From Yamagishiella unicocca (lineage: Eukaryota > Chlorophyta > Chlorophyceae > Chlamydomonadales > Volvocaceae): 64,000 nt of DNA. Positions 23,301 to 33,604 of this stretch are shown one piece after another. The translations under genes were made by a program, and so were the position numbers. The stretch is taken from NCBI GenBank assembly GCA_003116995.1, contig BDSL01000122.1:124001-188000 (forward strand). Direction: 5' to 3'. The notes under the pieces are model-generated. The model had not been told where the DNA came from, did no database searches, and worked only from the letters and a program-made list of their open reading frames with translations. Positions within the stretch are counted from its first letter, which is position 1, and each line of letters begins with the position of its first letter.

Positions 23301-23920
23301 CGAGGTGCATAATCGCGGTGGGTGGCTGGGCGGGTGTGGCTGGGCGGGTGTGGCTGGGCGGGTGTGGCTGGGCGGGTGGCTGGTCGTTGCAGGGAGGTGT
23401 GCAGGCGATGCAAGGGTGCGCAAAAACAAGAAGCGGGAACACCCAGCTCCCCCTCCCTGGGTGTGCAGCACTGAGTAGTGCGGCGCCGACGTGGCGGGTG
23501 TGGCGGGGAGGGAGCTCGCTGGCCCATTACTACCCCACCCCCCACCCCCCTACACACAGACATCAATATGTGATGTGCCTCTATTTTCAGTTCACTGGTT
23601 TCTCTGTACCCGTCCGCCGCATCAATGCGTGTATGCCGCCTACCCACTTGGCACCCAACGCGTGCATGCCGCCTACACACTTGGCAGCTGCCTCTTCTCC
23701 CAGGCCCCCCCCCGCCGTGGCCCCGGTCCCACGCCAATCCCCCCTGCGGGCTCCGACCGTTCCCCCCCCTTCGCAGGAGCTGTACGGCAGCCTAGGCTAC
23801 CGGGACAGTGGCGTTGTGGAGCCGGCGGTAATGCCGTACCTGCAGGGCCGGCCGCCCGACCGCTGCTCGTTCCTGGTTAAGCTGGTCCCACGAGGCGGTC
23901 CAGGGGGGGCCGGGCAGTGA
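20394..23920 (+). CDS. GNAT-family N-acetyltransferase, probably plastid-targeted
   Basis: Six exons: 20394-20810, 21398-21471, 21725-21926, 22189-22291, 23071-23222 and 23777-23920. Phases match throughout and the product is 363 residues. Residues 1-100 are Ala/Ser/Arg-rich with almost no acidic residues, like a chloroplast transit peptide. The acetyltransferase domain starts at about 109 (IHIRIADMQDYWPAADL). Motif A is YVSNVAVLPSARRRGVARRL (267-288), with RRRGVA as the acetyl-CoA pyrophosphate-binding loop. Motif B follows as LHCNPKKRAPWELYGSLGY. The family transfers acetyl groups from acetyl-CoA to amines; plastid members of plants acetylate protein N-termini and lysines, and a similar role is inferred here. 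An Ala/Thr/Pro-rich insert (about 178-230) splits the domain. Intron 4 carries a tRNA-Tyr gene on the other strand and a splice-site-like repeat. Confidence 0.82.
21333..21390 (+). repeat. dispersed intronic repeat family A, GNAT intron 1 copy
   Basis: Element running from TGCACCTCGAAAC through AAACGGTTTTTCTCGC to GGGTCTTCCTCGAAAC. It abuts the 3' splice site of GNAT exon 2. An inverted copy is in GNAT intron 5 (23252-23310). Core copies (CATCCACGGGTCTTCCTCG) also occur at 21187-21206, 42330-42355, 47151-47176 and 63327-63349. Confidence 0.75.
22501..22584 (-). tRNA. trnY-GUA: tRNA-Tyr (anticodon GUA) with 11-nt intron
   Basis: Read on the minus strand, 22584 to 22501, the 84 bases fold as a complete tRNA. 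The acceptor stem is CUCCCUA with UGGGGAG, discriminator A. The D arm is GCUC-AGCUGGAA-GAGC. The anticodon stem is AAGGA with UCCUU. The loop is CUGUAA, giving anticodon GUA, followed by an 11-base insertion and A38. The T arm is GCCCG-UUCGAUC-CGGGC. An intron directly after position 37 is characteristic of nuclear tRNA-Tyr genes. There is no encoded CCA. It lies inside intron 4 of the GNAT gene, antisense to it. Confidence 0.92.
22640..22900 (+). repeat. tandem repeat with splice-acceptor-like TCTCTCGCAG
   Basis: Four to six irregular units of 25-50 bases that combine GCCACTGTAACGCGGTCTC, a (TC)n tract and CGCAGCC. Each unit ends in a pyrimidine tract plus CGCAG, which looks like a 3' splice site. 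It lies in GNAT intron 4, immediately 5' of the minus-strand tRNA gene. Confidence 0.8.
23011..23046 (+). repeat. dispersed intronic repeat family B, copy 2
   Basis: Copy with TTATCGGCCGTGGATTCGCG followed by GATTCTCTTACC, just before the 3' splice site of GNAT exon 5 and sense to the gene. Confidence 0.75.
23252..23310 (-). repeat. dispersed intronic repeat family A, inverted copy
   Basis: Reverse complement of the family A element in GNAT intron 5. Read on the minus strand it contains TGCACCTCGAAAC, TAAACGGGCTTTCTCGCATC and GAGTCTTCCTCGAA. Together with 21333-21390 it forms an inverted pair spanning four exons of the same pre-mRNA. Confidence 0.7.
23316..23390 (+). repeat. 14-bp tandem repeat in GNAT intron 5
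   Basis: Four to five copies of GGGCGGGTGTGGCT. It is purine-strand biased and intronic. A second two-copy repeat of about 35 bases (GCCGCCTAC, ACTTGGCA) follows at about 23630-23690. Confidence 0.75.
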
Positions 23921-26161
23921 GGCGGGGGAGGGGGCGGCACCAGCGGCCGAGTCGCGTAGTAGGGGAAGTGGACGCCTGCCCTCCCCAGCAGCGGCAGAAG
24001 ACGGCCCAGCAGCGCCGACAGCAGCGACAACAGCAGCAAGAATGGCAATGACAGCAATAGCAATAGCAGCAAGCATAGTAACAGCAGCAGCGGATTCTGG
24101 CAGGAGCGGGTGGCGGAGGCGGCAGGAGCAGATGCACAAGCGAGCGCGGGAAGGGGCAGAGATGCCGGGGGCAGTGGAGGGGGACCGACTTGCAGGGGGG
24201 CGACGAGAGGGAGGAAGTTCCCAAATGCTCCACCAGCTTCCCTCGTACGGCACGCGTGTGGGGAGCGCGCTGCGTGGTACGACAGGTGACGGCTATGCGT
24301 AAGATGGCTCCCGTGCTGCAATGGGTGTGGCGTTGCGAAACCTGCGTGCGGCGGTTAAGGTCAGCAAAATTGGGCCTGGAGCACTGTTGGTGTCGGTTGT
24401 GGCAGTTGAGTCGGCGAGCGGGATGGCCCCCGGCGTACGTGTGCTTTTGGTTTCTCTCGGGGAATCGGCTCCGTGTTAAGTCATCCGCCGTCGAGCTACC
24501 GTATGCCTTGACTACGCTGCGCCGCTGTTCCTGTTTGGAGGCCGTGCGAATCTCACTTCCTGCTGTTCCCCTCAAGTCCCCTCAGCCAGCCGGGAGCAAG
24601 TGTCTCGGGAAGTACCGGCGCTGGGGTGGCATGGCCGGCTACGGGGCATCTGATGTATGGAGAGAGAGAGGGAGAAAGGAAGGAAGGAAGGAGCGTGCAG
24701 AGGATGGCGAAAGCATTGCCGACACACGCCGCAATGATGGCGACCGGCAGACGAGTCGCTTGAACGGTCGACGTTGCAGCCTAGGGCTCGGCCTGGTGGA
24801 GAGGCGGTGCGTCCGGTCTTGGCAGGTGTACGACAGGATTGGCAACGGGCCAGCCTGAGCTGCTCGCCATGAGCGCGCCCAATGCCCCCACGGGTTTCCT
24901 CTCTTGCCCCACCCACCCCCACACGCGGGGGGATCATGCCCAATACGTCCTCCGTTATACGCTTCCAGCACGCCTCAGTGCTGGTAGTTAGTTTGATTTT
25001 CCCATAGCCGGCCGCCGACGGGCCACCTAGATTTCTCGGCAGTCAATCCAAGTGCATCAGCATGCGCGCGCGACCGGCCCGACCAGCTGTCCGAAGCCTA
25101 TGCGCCAGCTACACTTTCTGCGCTGAGTAACCGGTTCTTTTTGCAACCCTCCCCCCGGCGCTCAAAGGGCACGTCACGTCTTCCAGGCGGAGGGGTAGCG
25201 TAGAACGCGTGTTGGCCAGGCAGCGGGTCTCGGGCTTTAGGGCGGGTTCAGAAGGGGGGTCCGGAAGGGGCAAAAGTGGGTTCTCTCCGCGAGTGTATCT
25301 ATAGATACAGCAGGTCTTCCTGCATGCGACACAGCCGTACGCATCTACGCAATAAAGCCATGAAGAAGGGCATATGGCGGGTGGGGGACGCGCTGGCGGA
25401 TCGCAAGGCCACGCAAGCAGTCAGACACGGAGACAGCCGCACGGCAACGACATGAACCGACCAGGAGGAGTGACGATCGGCTTTCGGTATAAATCTTCTG
25501 GCCAAGAAACGAGGATTGCGCTCTGCTTGCGTTTCGCCTGCGGCGAGAGCTTCGGGCGGCCCGCTGGGGCCCGCTGGGGCCCCACACTCTATGCGCATAA
25601 GGTGTCAAGTCAACTGGCTGCTGGCGCCGGAAATCTGTGACTCCCGTGTCCTTAACATCAAGAGCGCGTGGCCGCGTTAGGTTGGGATTTCCGTGCCGCT
25701 GTGTCGTACAGGGTCGGTTGTGCATCGGCGGCTGTGCACCCAGTAGTCTGACCTGCAGACCCAAGTACGTCATTGCATTGTTTTATTGATGTCCAGGAAG
25801 TCCTTTTCAGCAAACGGCGTTGTAGGTTTGGACATTTGGCGGCAGCCTACCCAGGCAAGGCCCGCCCTTCCGCGGTATCAGACTTGTATACATGCCGGTA
25901 TTGGGTACGTTGCTAGTTGCGTACCACATCGATGTGGGAATACAAACGTTCAGATAAGAGTTATGCCCTTTTGTCGTTCATTTCGATTCAGACATCGCGG
26001 GCCTCCTCATCCATCAATTACTCTTTTGACAGTAACGAAGAACTTTAACTGTATTGGGACATAGCAGCTGTATTGGCTAAAAAGAAAGAAAATATGAACC
26101 CTGAACATGTAACGACACGACTCTAGCAGACGCCTGTCTGGGACTTACGTTGGACCTGGCC
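23921..26161. other. intergenic stretch, no gene seen
   Basis: Begins with CAG/CAA-rich low-complexity 3' sequence of the GNAT gene (23990-24110) and a GAGA/GGAA tract at 24660-24690. Sequence at 25121-25155 (GTAACCGGTTCTTTTTGCAA) is a copy of repeat family C outside any gene model. It becomes AT-rich from about 25780 to the mannosyltransferase gene. No coding sequence supported. Confidence 0.4.
25121..25155 (+). repeat. dispersed repeat family C, intergenic copy
   Basis: GTAACCGGTTCTTTTTGCAA followed by a C-run, matching the family C core GTTACCGGTTCTTT...TGTAACCCCC seen in TPS and SET-gene introns. Confidence 0.5.
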
Positions 26162-28678
26162 ATGCCCCGAGTGTCGGGGGGACCGCATCCCCACGCAAGA
26201 GCCCGGAGCGCACATGGTGCTCAAGTCCAGAAACCATCTCCACAACTTCTTCGCGTCCTGTACGCTCTGGTTGTCTTCACGGTCCTGCTCGTCGTAATAA
26301 GCCTATTCTCCAACCAGTCCTCCGATCTTGACAATGGCTTCCATTCAGCAGATATTGATGAGTTTTTATTTGAATTGGATGAACAGATACGGGCTGCCGG
26401 TTCGGACGCTCCGCAGATGCAGCTTCGCTTGCTGCGGCAAGCAGCGGGCCAGGCTCCAGAGCATCCAGACAGGGCCACTCGAGTATTCTCTGAGCTCCTC
26501 TCAAGCCTGGCGAGCCTTGGCCACACTCTTCCTTGTTTGGCGGTCGCCGAGAGTACGGGCGATGGTGTGTTCCTACCTCAAACGGCAGCCAACGCCACCG
26601 GCTGCAGCGAGGGCTGTTTCTTCGCTGCCAATCTGCACAATTCTGCTCACGTGCTGCCCAACATGATCTTACAGCTGCTCGCTGCGCTTGGAAGCTTGGG
26701 CGGCGGCGAGCATGCGCGCCGATGCTTCGTGTCCGTGTACGAGTCTGGTAGCACGGTGAGAAGAGGGTTCGGGTTGGGGGGCCACCCAGGAGCCAGGTCA
26801 GATGGCTGGGGAGCAGGCAGCTGCTGGAGGGCGCTGGGAAGGCGTTAACTGGGCGGGCGCGGGTCGGTGCCTCGGAAAATGAAGACCCTGCCGATACGGG
26901 GTAGACGTGGGAGAAAGAGCGAAGAGCGTATTTGAGGGCCCATCAGCAAGGAAAACAAGTGGAAGGTTGGGTCTTAGTGTCCTGTGCACGCTGGTGGTTA
27001 CAGGGTGCATGGAGGCCGCTAGGGCGGGTGGTGCAGGGGTGTGTGTTGCGTGGCATGTCTGCAACAGGGGCCCCAGATGGCTCGCGCCCGCAAGACCCGC
27101 TTTCCCCCACACCAGCAACCCTAAAACCCTTTAAAGCCCTCAACAGCACAGCACATCACAGGGTAAATCACGCTCGTCCGTCCCATAAGCCCCTCGCGCT
27201 GCGCTGCGCGCTGCGTCTCCTCCTGCCCTGGCCGTCCACGCCGCCCTCCCCCAGCATCCCCAACAGCACCCCGGCCGTCATGCCCCTCGGCAGCTGAGGC
27301 CAATCCGCCGCCGCCCCCATTCGCCCCCCCCAATTAACCTCACTCGCAACCGCAGGACACCACTGCCGCGCTGCTCGACATGCTTCGGCGCACGCTGGAC
27401 GTCCTGGGCGTGCCCAACCGCGTCATCACTGGCGGCATCATCAACAGGCAGCAGCAGCACCGCCAGCGGCGGGCGTGGTTTCGGCGCGGCCCACAGGTCC
27501 TGGGCGGCGACGACCGAATCAAGCTCCTGGCCGATCTCCGAAACGCCGTTCTGGAGCCCCTCCTGGAGCCCTGCGGTACCGGGCTCCAGTCGGACGACGG
27601 TTTCGGAGCGGACACACCAGCGACCTTGCGTGCCGGCGATGTCAGCGGCTGCGTCCCTGGCCAACCGCGACCCATGGATCGCGTAATCTTCATCAACGAC
27701 GTCTTCTTCTGCGCGTACGACGTACGGCGGTTGTTGCGGTACGAAAGTGCCGACGTGGTGTGCGGGCTGGACTTTGTGTGGGCCAAGTTGTGGCTGCTGA
27801 CGGAGCCGGAGAGGCGACGGACCATGGCCGGCCACCTGGCCGGCGGGCTGGGCGTGCCGCGGCAGTGGGCCGAGGCGATCAGCCAGCACTGGCTGCCGTA
27901 CATCATCTGGAAGAAGGTGTACGGCAAGACAAAGGCCTTCTGGGCCTGGTCCATCCTCGTCTTCTACGACATGTGGGTGGCTCGCGACATGTCGGGCGGC
28001 CGCCTGCACAACCGCGAACCGTACTCCCTGGAGCCATGGACGGCGGATCGGCTGGCACAGGGCATGCCCACGCCCGCGTACTGCTGCTGGAACGGCCTGG
28101 TGAACCTGCGGGCCGCGCCCTTCAGGCCACGCCCCAGGACTGGCTCCGAAACCACCGCCTCCACCGCTGCCGCGTCGGACGCCGCCGCCAGCACCGCTGC
28201 CTACCCCACCGCGGACTACTCGGAGGAGCGCCGAGCGATGGGCGAGGAGGCGCCGAAGCGGAAGCAGAAACCGCAGCCGGTGCGGTTTCGGAGCCATGCC
28301 CCCGGCGAGTGCGCGTCGTCCGAGTGCAGCCTCATGTGCGACGACTTGCACGCAGCGGGCTACCACCGCGTCCTCATAGAGCCCAACGTGCGAGTGACGT
28401 ACGACTGGTCCGCAGCAGCCAGCTTGTACAACAACTTCGACCTGGCAGTGCCGGAGAACGTCCGCGGGCTGCGCTACCAGCCGATGGCTCCAGGGGACCC
28501 GCGGCAGGTCGAGGTGAACTGGTCGGACGACTGGCTGCCCCGCGTGGAGGCCGGCGCGAGGTCGGTGGAGTGCTGCGGCATCCAGCCTGGCAAGGAGACG
28601 GCGGATTTCGACCACGGCTGCTCGCCGCTGGACATGACGGAATCCTGGTGGACTGGGGAACCGCCCGGGCACGACTAA
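26162..28678 (+). CDS. CAP59/CMT1-type alpha-mannosyltransferase-like protein
   Basis: Two exons, 26162-26755 and 27356-28678 (phase 0), 638 residues. The N-terminus is short and basic, followed by one membrane helix at about 29-49 (LLRVLYALVVFTVLLVVISLF), so a type II Golgi protein is expected. The catalytic region resembles the cryptococcal alpha-1,3-mannosyltransferase/CAP59 family: CFVSVYESGSTDTTAALLD, then VIFINDVFFCAYDVRRLL (about 308-325), ADVVCGLDF, FYDMWVARDMSGG, YCCWNGLVNLRAAPF, and SSECSLMCDDLHAAGYHRVL. The family moves mannose from GDP-mannose to glycans; the substrate here is unknown. An Ala/Thr/Ser insert and a basic stretch (KRKQKP) interrupt the domain before the conserved Cys-rich segment. 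The start is the first ATG in frame. TGTAA at about 29412 is a possible poly(A) signal. Confidence 0.85.
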
Positions 28679-30637
28679 CGCGGGCTTGGCCGGCGTCGGC
28701 GCATGGTGCTTTTACGTGTTTCCTCGGGGGTAGGAGGGAGATGGACGGGGGGCTTAAAGAGGATCTGTGGAGGGTGGGCGGGTGCGGTGTTGGCGATGGT
28801 ACGGTAACGGAGCGACCCCGCGTAGGGGAGGTTTGGCGGAACGCACGAGAGCGCTGTGCGAGGGGAGGAGGATGAGGCAGAGTATGCGAAGTGGTGGGTT
28901 TGTTTTGACAGGACCTGGGTTCGACGGCACTGCGTGCCACACTCATATGGCAAGGACCTCCATAGACCTGTTCCTGCGGGCAGTTAGGGTTGTTGGGAGT
29001 TGTAGCACATTGGGATGTGCTGCTCCAGATCAACGCAAACGGATGCTACCTATCCTGCGCAGCCGCTCATAGGCATCCGTCGATCAATGTGTGACTGAAA
29101 CAGCTTACGAAGCAGAACAGGGCGGGAATGACCCGCCGATAGGCGTCTTGGATCCAGGGTTACATGCTTTAGCTGTGACAGGAGCTGCAGCATGGGGGAG
29201 GAAACAGCGCGTAGGTGAGTGACCCGGGTCTTTATTTACCACGCTTGAGTTGAAGTAGGGCACGTACAGCACGTGCCCAGATGAACGTAGTCACGTTCTT
29301 TGTTGTCTTACTACTGCATTTTTGGGCAGGTCGTTTATCCCTGTAGGTCCGTCCGCCCTTTTTGGCTCTCCGCACACTGCTCATTACCATCCCCGGAGCA
29401 TCATCCCTTGATTGTAAACCTCGCGAGCCGTCGGCCTCGAAGCAAATTGTGCACATGACGTACGCTGCAACGGCTCCCGCGAAAACACACTTTACGAAGC
29501 ACAGGGAAATCACGCTCGCAAGCCGTAAACAGAGACAGTGAGGAACTGAAAGAAGGAACTAAGTCGACAGCCTGGTCATTTCGTGAAGCCGGAGCAAGAT
29601 AACTAAATAAGGGCTGCAAGGGCATACAGGATTTTGCACAAATCAGTCGGTCTCGTAGTGGCCCGAGCGACAGCCACGAAACAACGCACCCACCCAACCC
29701 TCCATCACCCCTGCCTGTGCCAGGTGGGGTGCAGGTATCGTGCCAGCACAGCAGGCGACTTGATCTGCCCCAATCCAAGCAGCTCGGCCCGGCTTGCCCG
29801 CATGCCTGCGCATGCCGCAGCGCCCCCCGCTTGTAGCTGTATGTCCACGACCTCGCCCTCATACAACCCCAAGGTCTTCAAGTGCAGACGCAACCGCTGC
29901 TCAAGACATGATGTGCTCAACGGCGTGGCCTTAAACCCACGCCGGTCCTCCCGCCGCGGCCGGAGTAAGACCCTACGGCTCCAACGTCCCGGTTGCAGCT
30001 GCGCAGGCCGCCATGTAATACGCCAGACTCCGCACGAAGTTCCGCACGCCGCTCCGCGGAGTTGTTCCCTTTGTTAGAGTGGGCTCCAGACACATGGGCA
30101 GATCCATTGGCACATCGCCTGACACTGAAAGCTCTGAAGGCGACAAATGAGATAAGGGAACCCACCAGCCATATTACTGCTGATGTGATCGTGCGAATGA
30201 GAAACCCGACGGCCTGGTACGGGGTGTGGAGAGGGTCCAAGTCCGAAGACTGGAAAAAAGTAATTAATGTTTTGACCCTTGTTGCTGGGGCCCAATTTCG
30301 ACGCCAACAGTCTCGACCGAATTGTCGAGGAAAGTTACCACTTCGTCCCTACCTCTCCATGTTAATATCTACGATTAGCAGTATTGTGGACAGTAGGCGT
30401 TCTCGTGTCACCAACTGGAAAGAGTGTACTGTACACGGCGTTCACGCTGCATAGAAACATGCGGTGCATGCCGTGCAAAGCGCCGTGCTGAGCTATGGGG
30501 GTGCACTTCCCACCGCGATAAATTGCATTCTGCAAGACTCACAGGTTATGTTTGTGCTATACTACATATGTTTATGCATATGACGATAGAAATAAACCTG
30601 GCGTAGCGTATATCGAACAATACCGAAGGTAGCAACC
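28679..30637. other. intergenic stretch with unassigned open frames
   Basis: AT-richer DNA. On the minus strand three frames (30240-29917, 29920-29705, 29513-29232) look more protein-like than chance. The first has a hydrophobic N-terminal segment (FLIRTITSAVIWLVGSLISF) and the last ends in FIWARAVRALLQLKRGK. I could not join them with convincing splice sites or recognise a family, so no gene is called. The last 100 bases are the AT-rich promoter region of the SUMO gene. Confidence 0.35.
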
Positions 30638-31694
30638 ATGAACGGCGAGGACGGCGTCCCACCGGTTAAGAACGAGCAAAAAGCAGAAGTCATCAACATT
30701 GCAATCAAGTGAGGTTGAGGTTGCAGACCATGGCGCGCGCCAATTCGACTTGAAAATCCCGAACCCGCCTTTAGTACCTCATGCGGTATACCGCAGCTCA
30801 ACGTTGCCCGCTGTTGATTTCATACAAGTTGTCGTGAATTGGTCAGGTCGCCCGATGGGGAAGTGGCCTTCAAGATTAAGAAGTCTACCAAAATGGGCAA
30901 GGTGCGCGTTGGCTGGCAACAGAGGTTCGGCCCAAAATTATAACCAGCTCTGGTTCTAGGTGCAAATGATGCGGAAGTGGCTTGTCGGGCCAGTTTCGGC
31001 GAGCCTCTTCTCATCGCTAATGAACCCACGCAGCGCGCTCCCCCCCTTGGTCCCGGCTGCATCATGCATGCGCAGGTGTTTTCAGCGTACGCTCAAAAGA
31101 AGGGAGTGAACGAGGGGCATCACCGGTGGGTGCAGATTTATCCGTTTGTATGTGCGAGTGCGGGCGTACCCAACGTGCGTGTAGCTGCATCCGGAGCCCA
31201 GGCTTGCACCCGCTGACCCCGCAACTCGCGACCACCGCAAGCTAAAATACCTCTCTCGCGCACTTCCGCGTATCGCAGGTTTGTTTTCGATGGCCATCGA
31301 GTGGGCAACGAGATAACCGCCGCCGAGGCAAGTTAGCGCGCATTGAACAAAAGCGCACGTCGCCGCTGCTTTTTGCTTGTGGATGTGGCTGTGGGTGTGA
31401 GGATGTACAGCCGCATGCGGGGCAGCATGCAGCATCACGGCAGACTGTCAATCCACGACCCGGTCGTGTGGGCAAGCCTGGATGGACCGGCAAGGAGCCA
31501 GGCAGGCCGAGCCCCTGAATGGATCACGACGGCGGAACGCTGGGGAGTACTAGCGTACCTCGATGCGTGCCTTACTGAGGGCTTGCGCGTCATTGTCCCT
31601 TCGCTCAACCCTCCTGCAGATTGGCTTGGAAGATGGTGACAGCATCGATGCGTTTGTTGAGCAGCAGGGAGGGGAGTCGATCCGCAGCTGCTGA
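30638..31694 (+). CDS. SUMO: SUMO (small ubiquitin-like modifier) precursor
   Basis: Five exons: 30638-30708, 30847-30901, 31076-31125, 31279-31327 and 31620-31694, giving 99 residues. The product is a ubiquitin-like modifier attached to lysines of nuclear and other proteins. The flexible N-terminus has a consensus sumoylation site VKNE at residues 10-13, so chains through Lys11 are possible. The beta-grasp fold runs from INIAIK (20) through SPDGEVAFKIKKSTKMGK and HHRFVFDGHRVG to DSIDAFVEQQGG. The mature end is Gly92-Gly93, and a SUMO protease would remove the last six residues, ESIRSC. Intron 4 begins GCAAGT instead of GT; the ungapped fit to other SUMOs across this junction supports a GC-AG intron. 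All phases agree. Tail-to-tail with the bestrophin gene. Confidence 0.95.
31328..31619 (+). other. GC-AG intron in SUMO gene
   Basis: The 5' splice site is GAG|GCAAGT, the standard consensus for the minority GC-AG introns spliced by the major spliceosome, and the 3' end is CCTGCAG. Joining in phase 0 gives ITAAE-IGLEDGD, which aligns without gaps to SUMO from other eukaryotes. Using a nearby GT would break the frame. Confidence 0.85.
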
Positions 31695-33604
31695 TGCGGA
31701 CTGCAGCTTCCGATGCGGGCGATGTGGCTGGGTTGGATGCGCGGCTGGGCGCCGGCCCTTTCTGCCGGCCGGTTCGGTACTGCTCCGTCCGCCTGCCTAG
31801 GCAGGCAGCCAGACACCCCTCTCGGGTATAGACGTATGGAGTACTGGTCCCAACGACCGGGCGCTGAGTCCCGCTTGGCGCTTGCTGGGACTTATGCGGT
31901 CCAGGGCTGGGTTATGACCCAATGACCCAATTGGCATCTCGTAGACGGGGTGCTGGTGGAGTCAAGTGAGCTAGAGAAAGCGGCCCGCTAGGGCTTGCTG
32001 CTCACGTACGGCATTGCCGCATTTCAATGTTGCTTGACCGCACCCCGCGTGCCAAAATTGCCACGCACGGCGTTCCATGTTGCAATGACTCAGCCCCATC
32101 TGACAGGGGTTGTGAGTTGGCAGGGAGGCTCGCACGAGTAGCCCGTTGGGGCCGCACGAGCGGGTGACGTGATGCATCTGTTGCTAGGAGGCTGAACAGA
32201 GGGCTGCTGTGGGGCCGTGGAGGAGTGCCGGGGGATTGGGGACTTGCGGACAGTGTGCCTGCCCGGCCCCGCCGCCTTCAACAGCGGTACGGTGGGTCGG
32301 GGACTGGTCGTAAACTCGAAGCGTGTAGTGAAGGCAACCATGGTTTGCAGCTGCTGGCGGGTGTGCCGCTTTGAGGGCTAGGGCCTGTCCGGGTGGTGGT
32401 GCCTCAGGATTTGCATCCTGAGCCACACGGACCCAACTCGACGCCGCAGAGGGGGAGGTCTGGTTGGGGACGGGCCCTGTCTGCAACGAAGGGCGGTATG
32501 AGCTGTGATGTCTGCCGGAACCGTAATACATAGTATGACCTGGTTTGTCGGGTGCCACCTGAATGCAGCCCTCGTCATGTTGCTTTGCAAATATGGTCAA
32601 TACTTTCGGTTAGCCCTTTCTAGACCGGCCCAGGCGTGTATCAGACCGCAGCGCAATGGTGTTAATGTTATACACAGGTACCAATAGAGCTACCATGCAC
32701 ACCCACGTGACAGGTTGCGCACAATCCAGCTCACTCATCTGCCGCAGCCATCGCAAGTTCGGAGGCCACTCAGCAAGTTTGCCCCAGCGTTTGCTACTGC
32801 CGCCGCTAGCTATTGCAAGCTCCACTTTCGCCCCGCGCACCCTCCTTACCACTCTTCCGACAGGTTGCCTGACACAATCGCAATCAGTTATAAATCACAT
32901 ACGGTCTCCTCCTGTCCCTTCCAGAACCTTTGAAGCCATGTCAAAATCTCTCATCGTCTGTACACACCCTGTAATGATGCTTTAAGTTCCGCTTTGTCGG
33001 TCATCTTAGGTATGCCTGCCTAATAACGGCCACAGTCAGAACCCGCAAGACGGGGGGCAATACTTTATGCGCGGACCCACCGCGTTATAGCGCTCAGGTC
33101 GCGATAGAAAAATGGCTTAACACTGCTACCGAACTCAAACACTCCTCAGCCAAACGGTCAGTTGTTAATCACACTGGGGCTCGCCACGCCCCGTTGCGTA
33201 CGGCCACTCCTCTTTGAATACAGCCTTGTAGAGACAGCCTGCCAAGCCGAGCGCAAGCACAAATAGATAGGCCCGCTCCAAACTCGCCACACACATTGTA
33301 CAACAAACCCTCCCCTACGAACGCCTCCTCGCTTACACACGCCTCCCCGCATCTCACTGGCTGGCTTACAGTCATGTCGTCAAAAGAACGTATGGCACAC
33401 ATGCGTGATGCTACTGGGTGGTTTTCCTCTTTCGCGAGTTAATCATCGCTCCTCGTCGCTCATCCGTCCTCCCCTCCAACCCTCCCTCACTCTCTCCTCG
33501 ACCAGGGCCCCGGCCCTAGTGGGCTGCCAAGGGCTCGCTCCGGCTGGAGGAATTCCCTCGCAACCCTGACGAACGAGCTAAAGCTCTCGCCCCCTCACGG
33601 TCCC
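31695..33604. other. convergent intergenic stretch, no gene seen
   Basis: Lies between the 3' ends of SUMO (+) and the bestrophin gene (-). AT-richer from about 32500. A TGTAA motif on the minus strand (33337-33333) is a candidate poly(A) signal of the bestrophin gene. No open frame with recognisable content. Confidence 0.4.
33333..33337 (-). terminator. candidate TGTAA polyadenylation signal
   Basis: TGTAA on the minus strand, about 270 bases after the stop of the bestrophin-like gene. Position is suitable, but the motif is short. Confidence 0.35.

Noticed and set aside
27475..28875. 466-codon plus-strand frame in another phase
   Set aside because: Shadow of mannosyltransferase exon 2, where the conserved INDV and CWNGLV motifs lie in a different frame.
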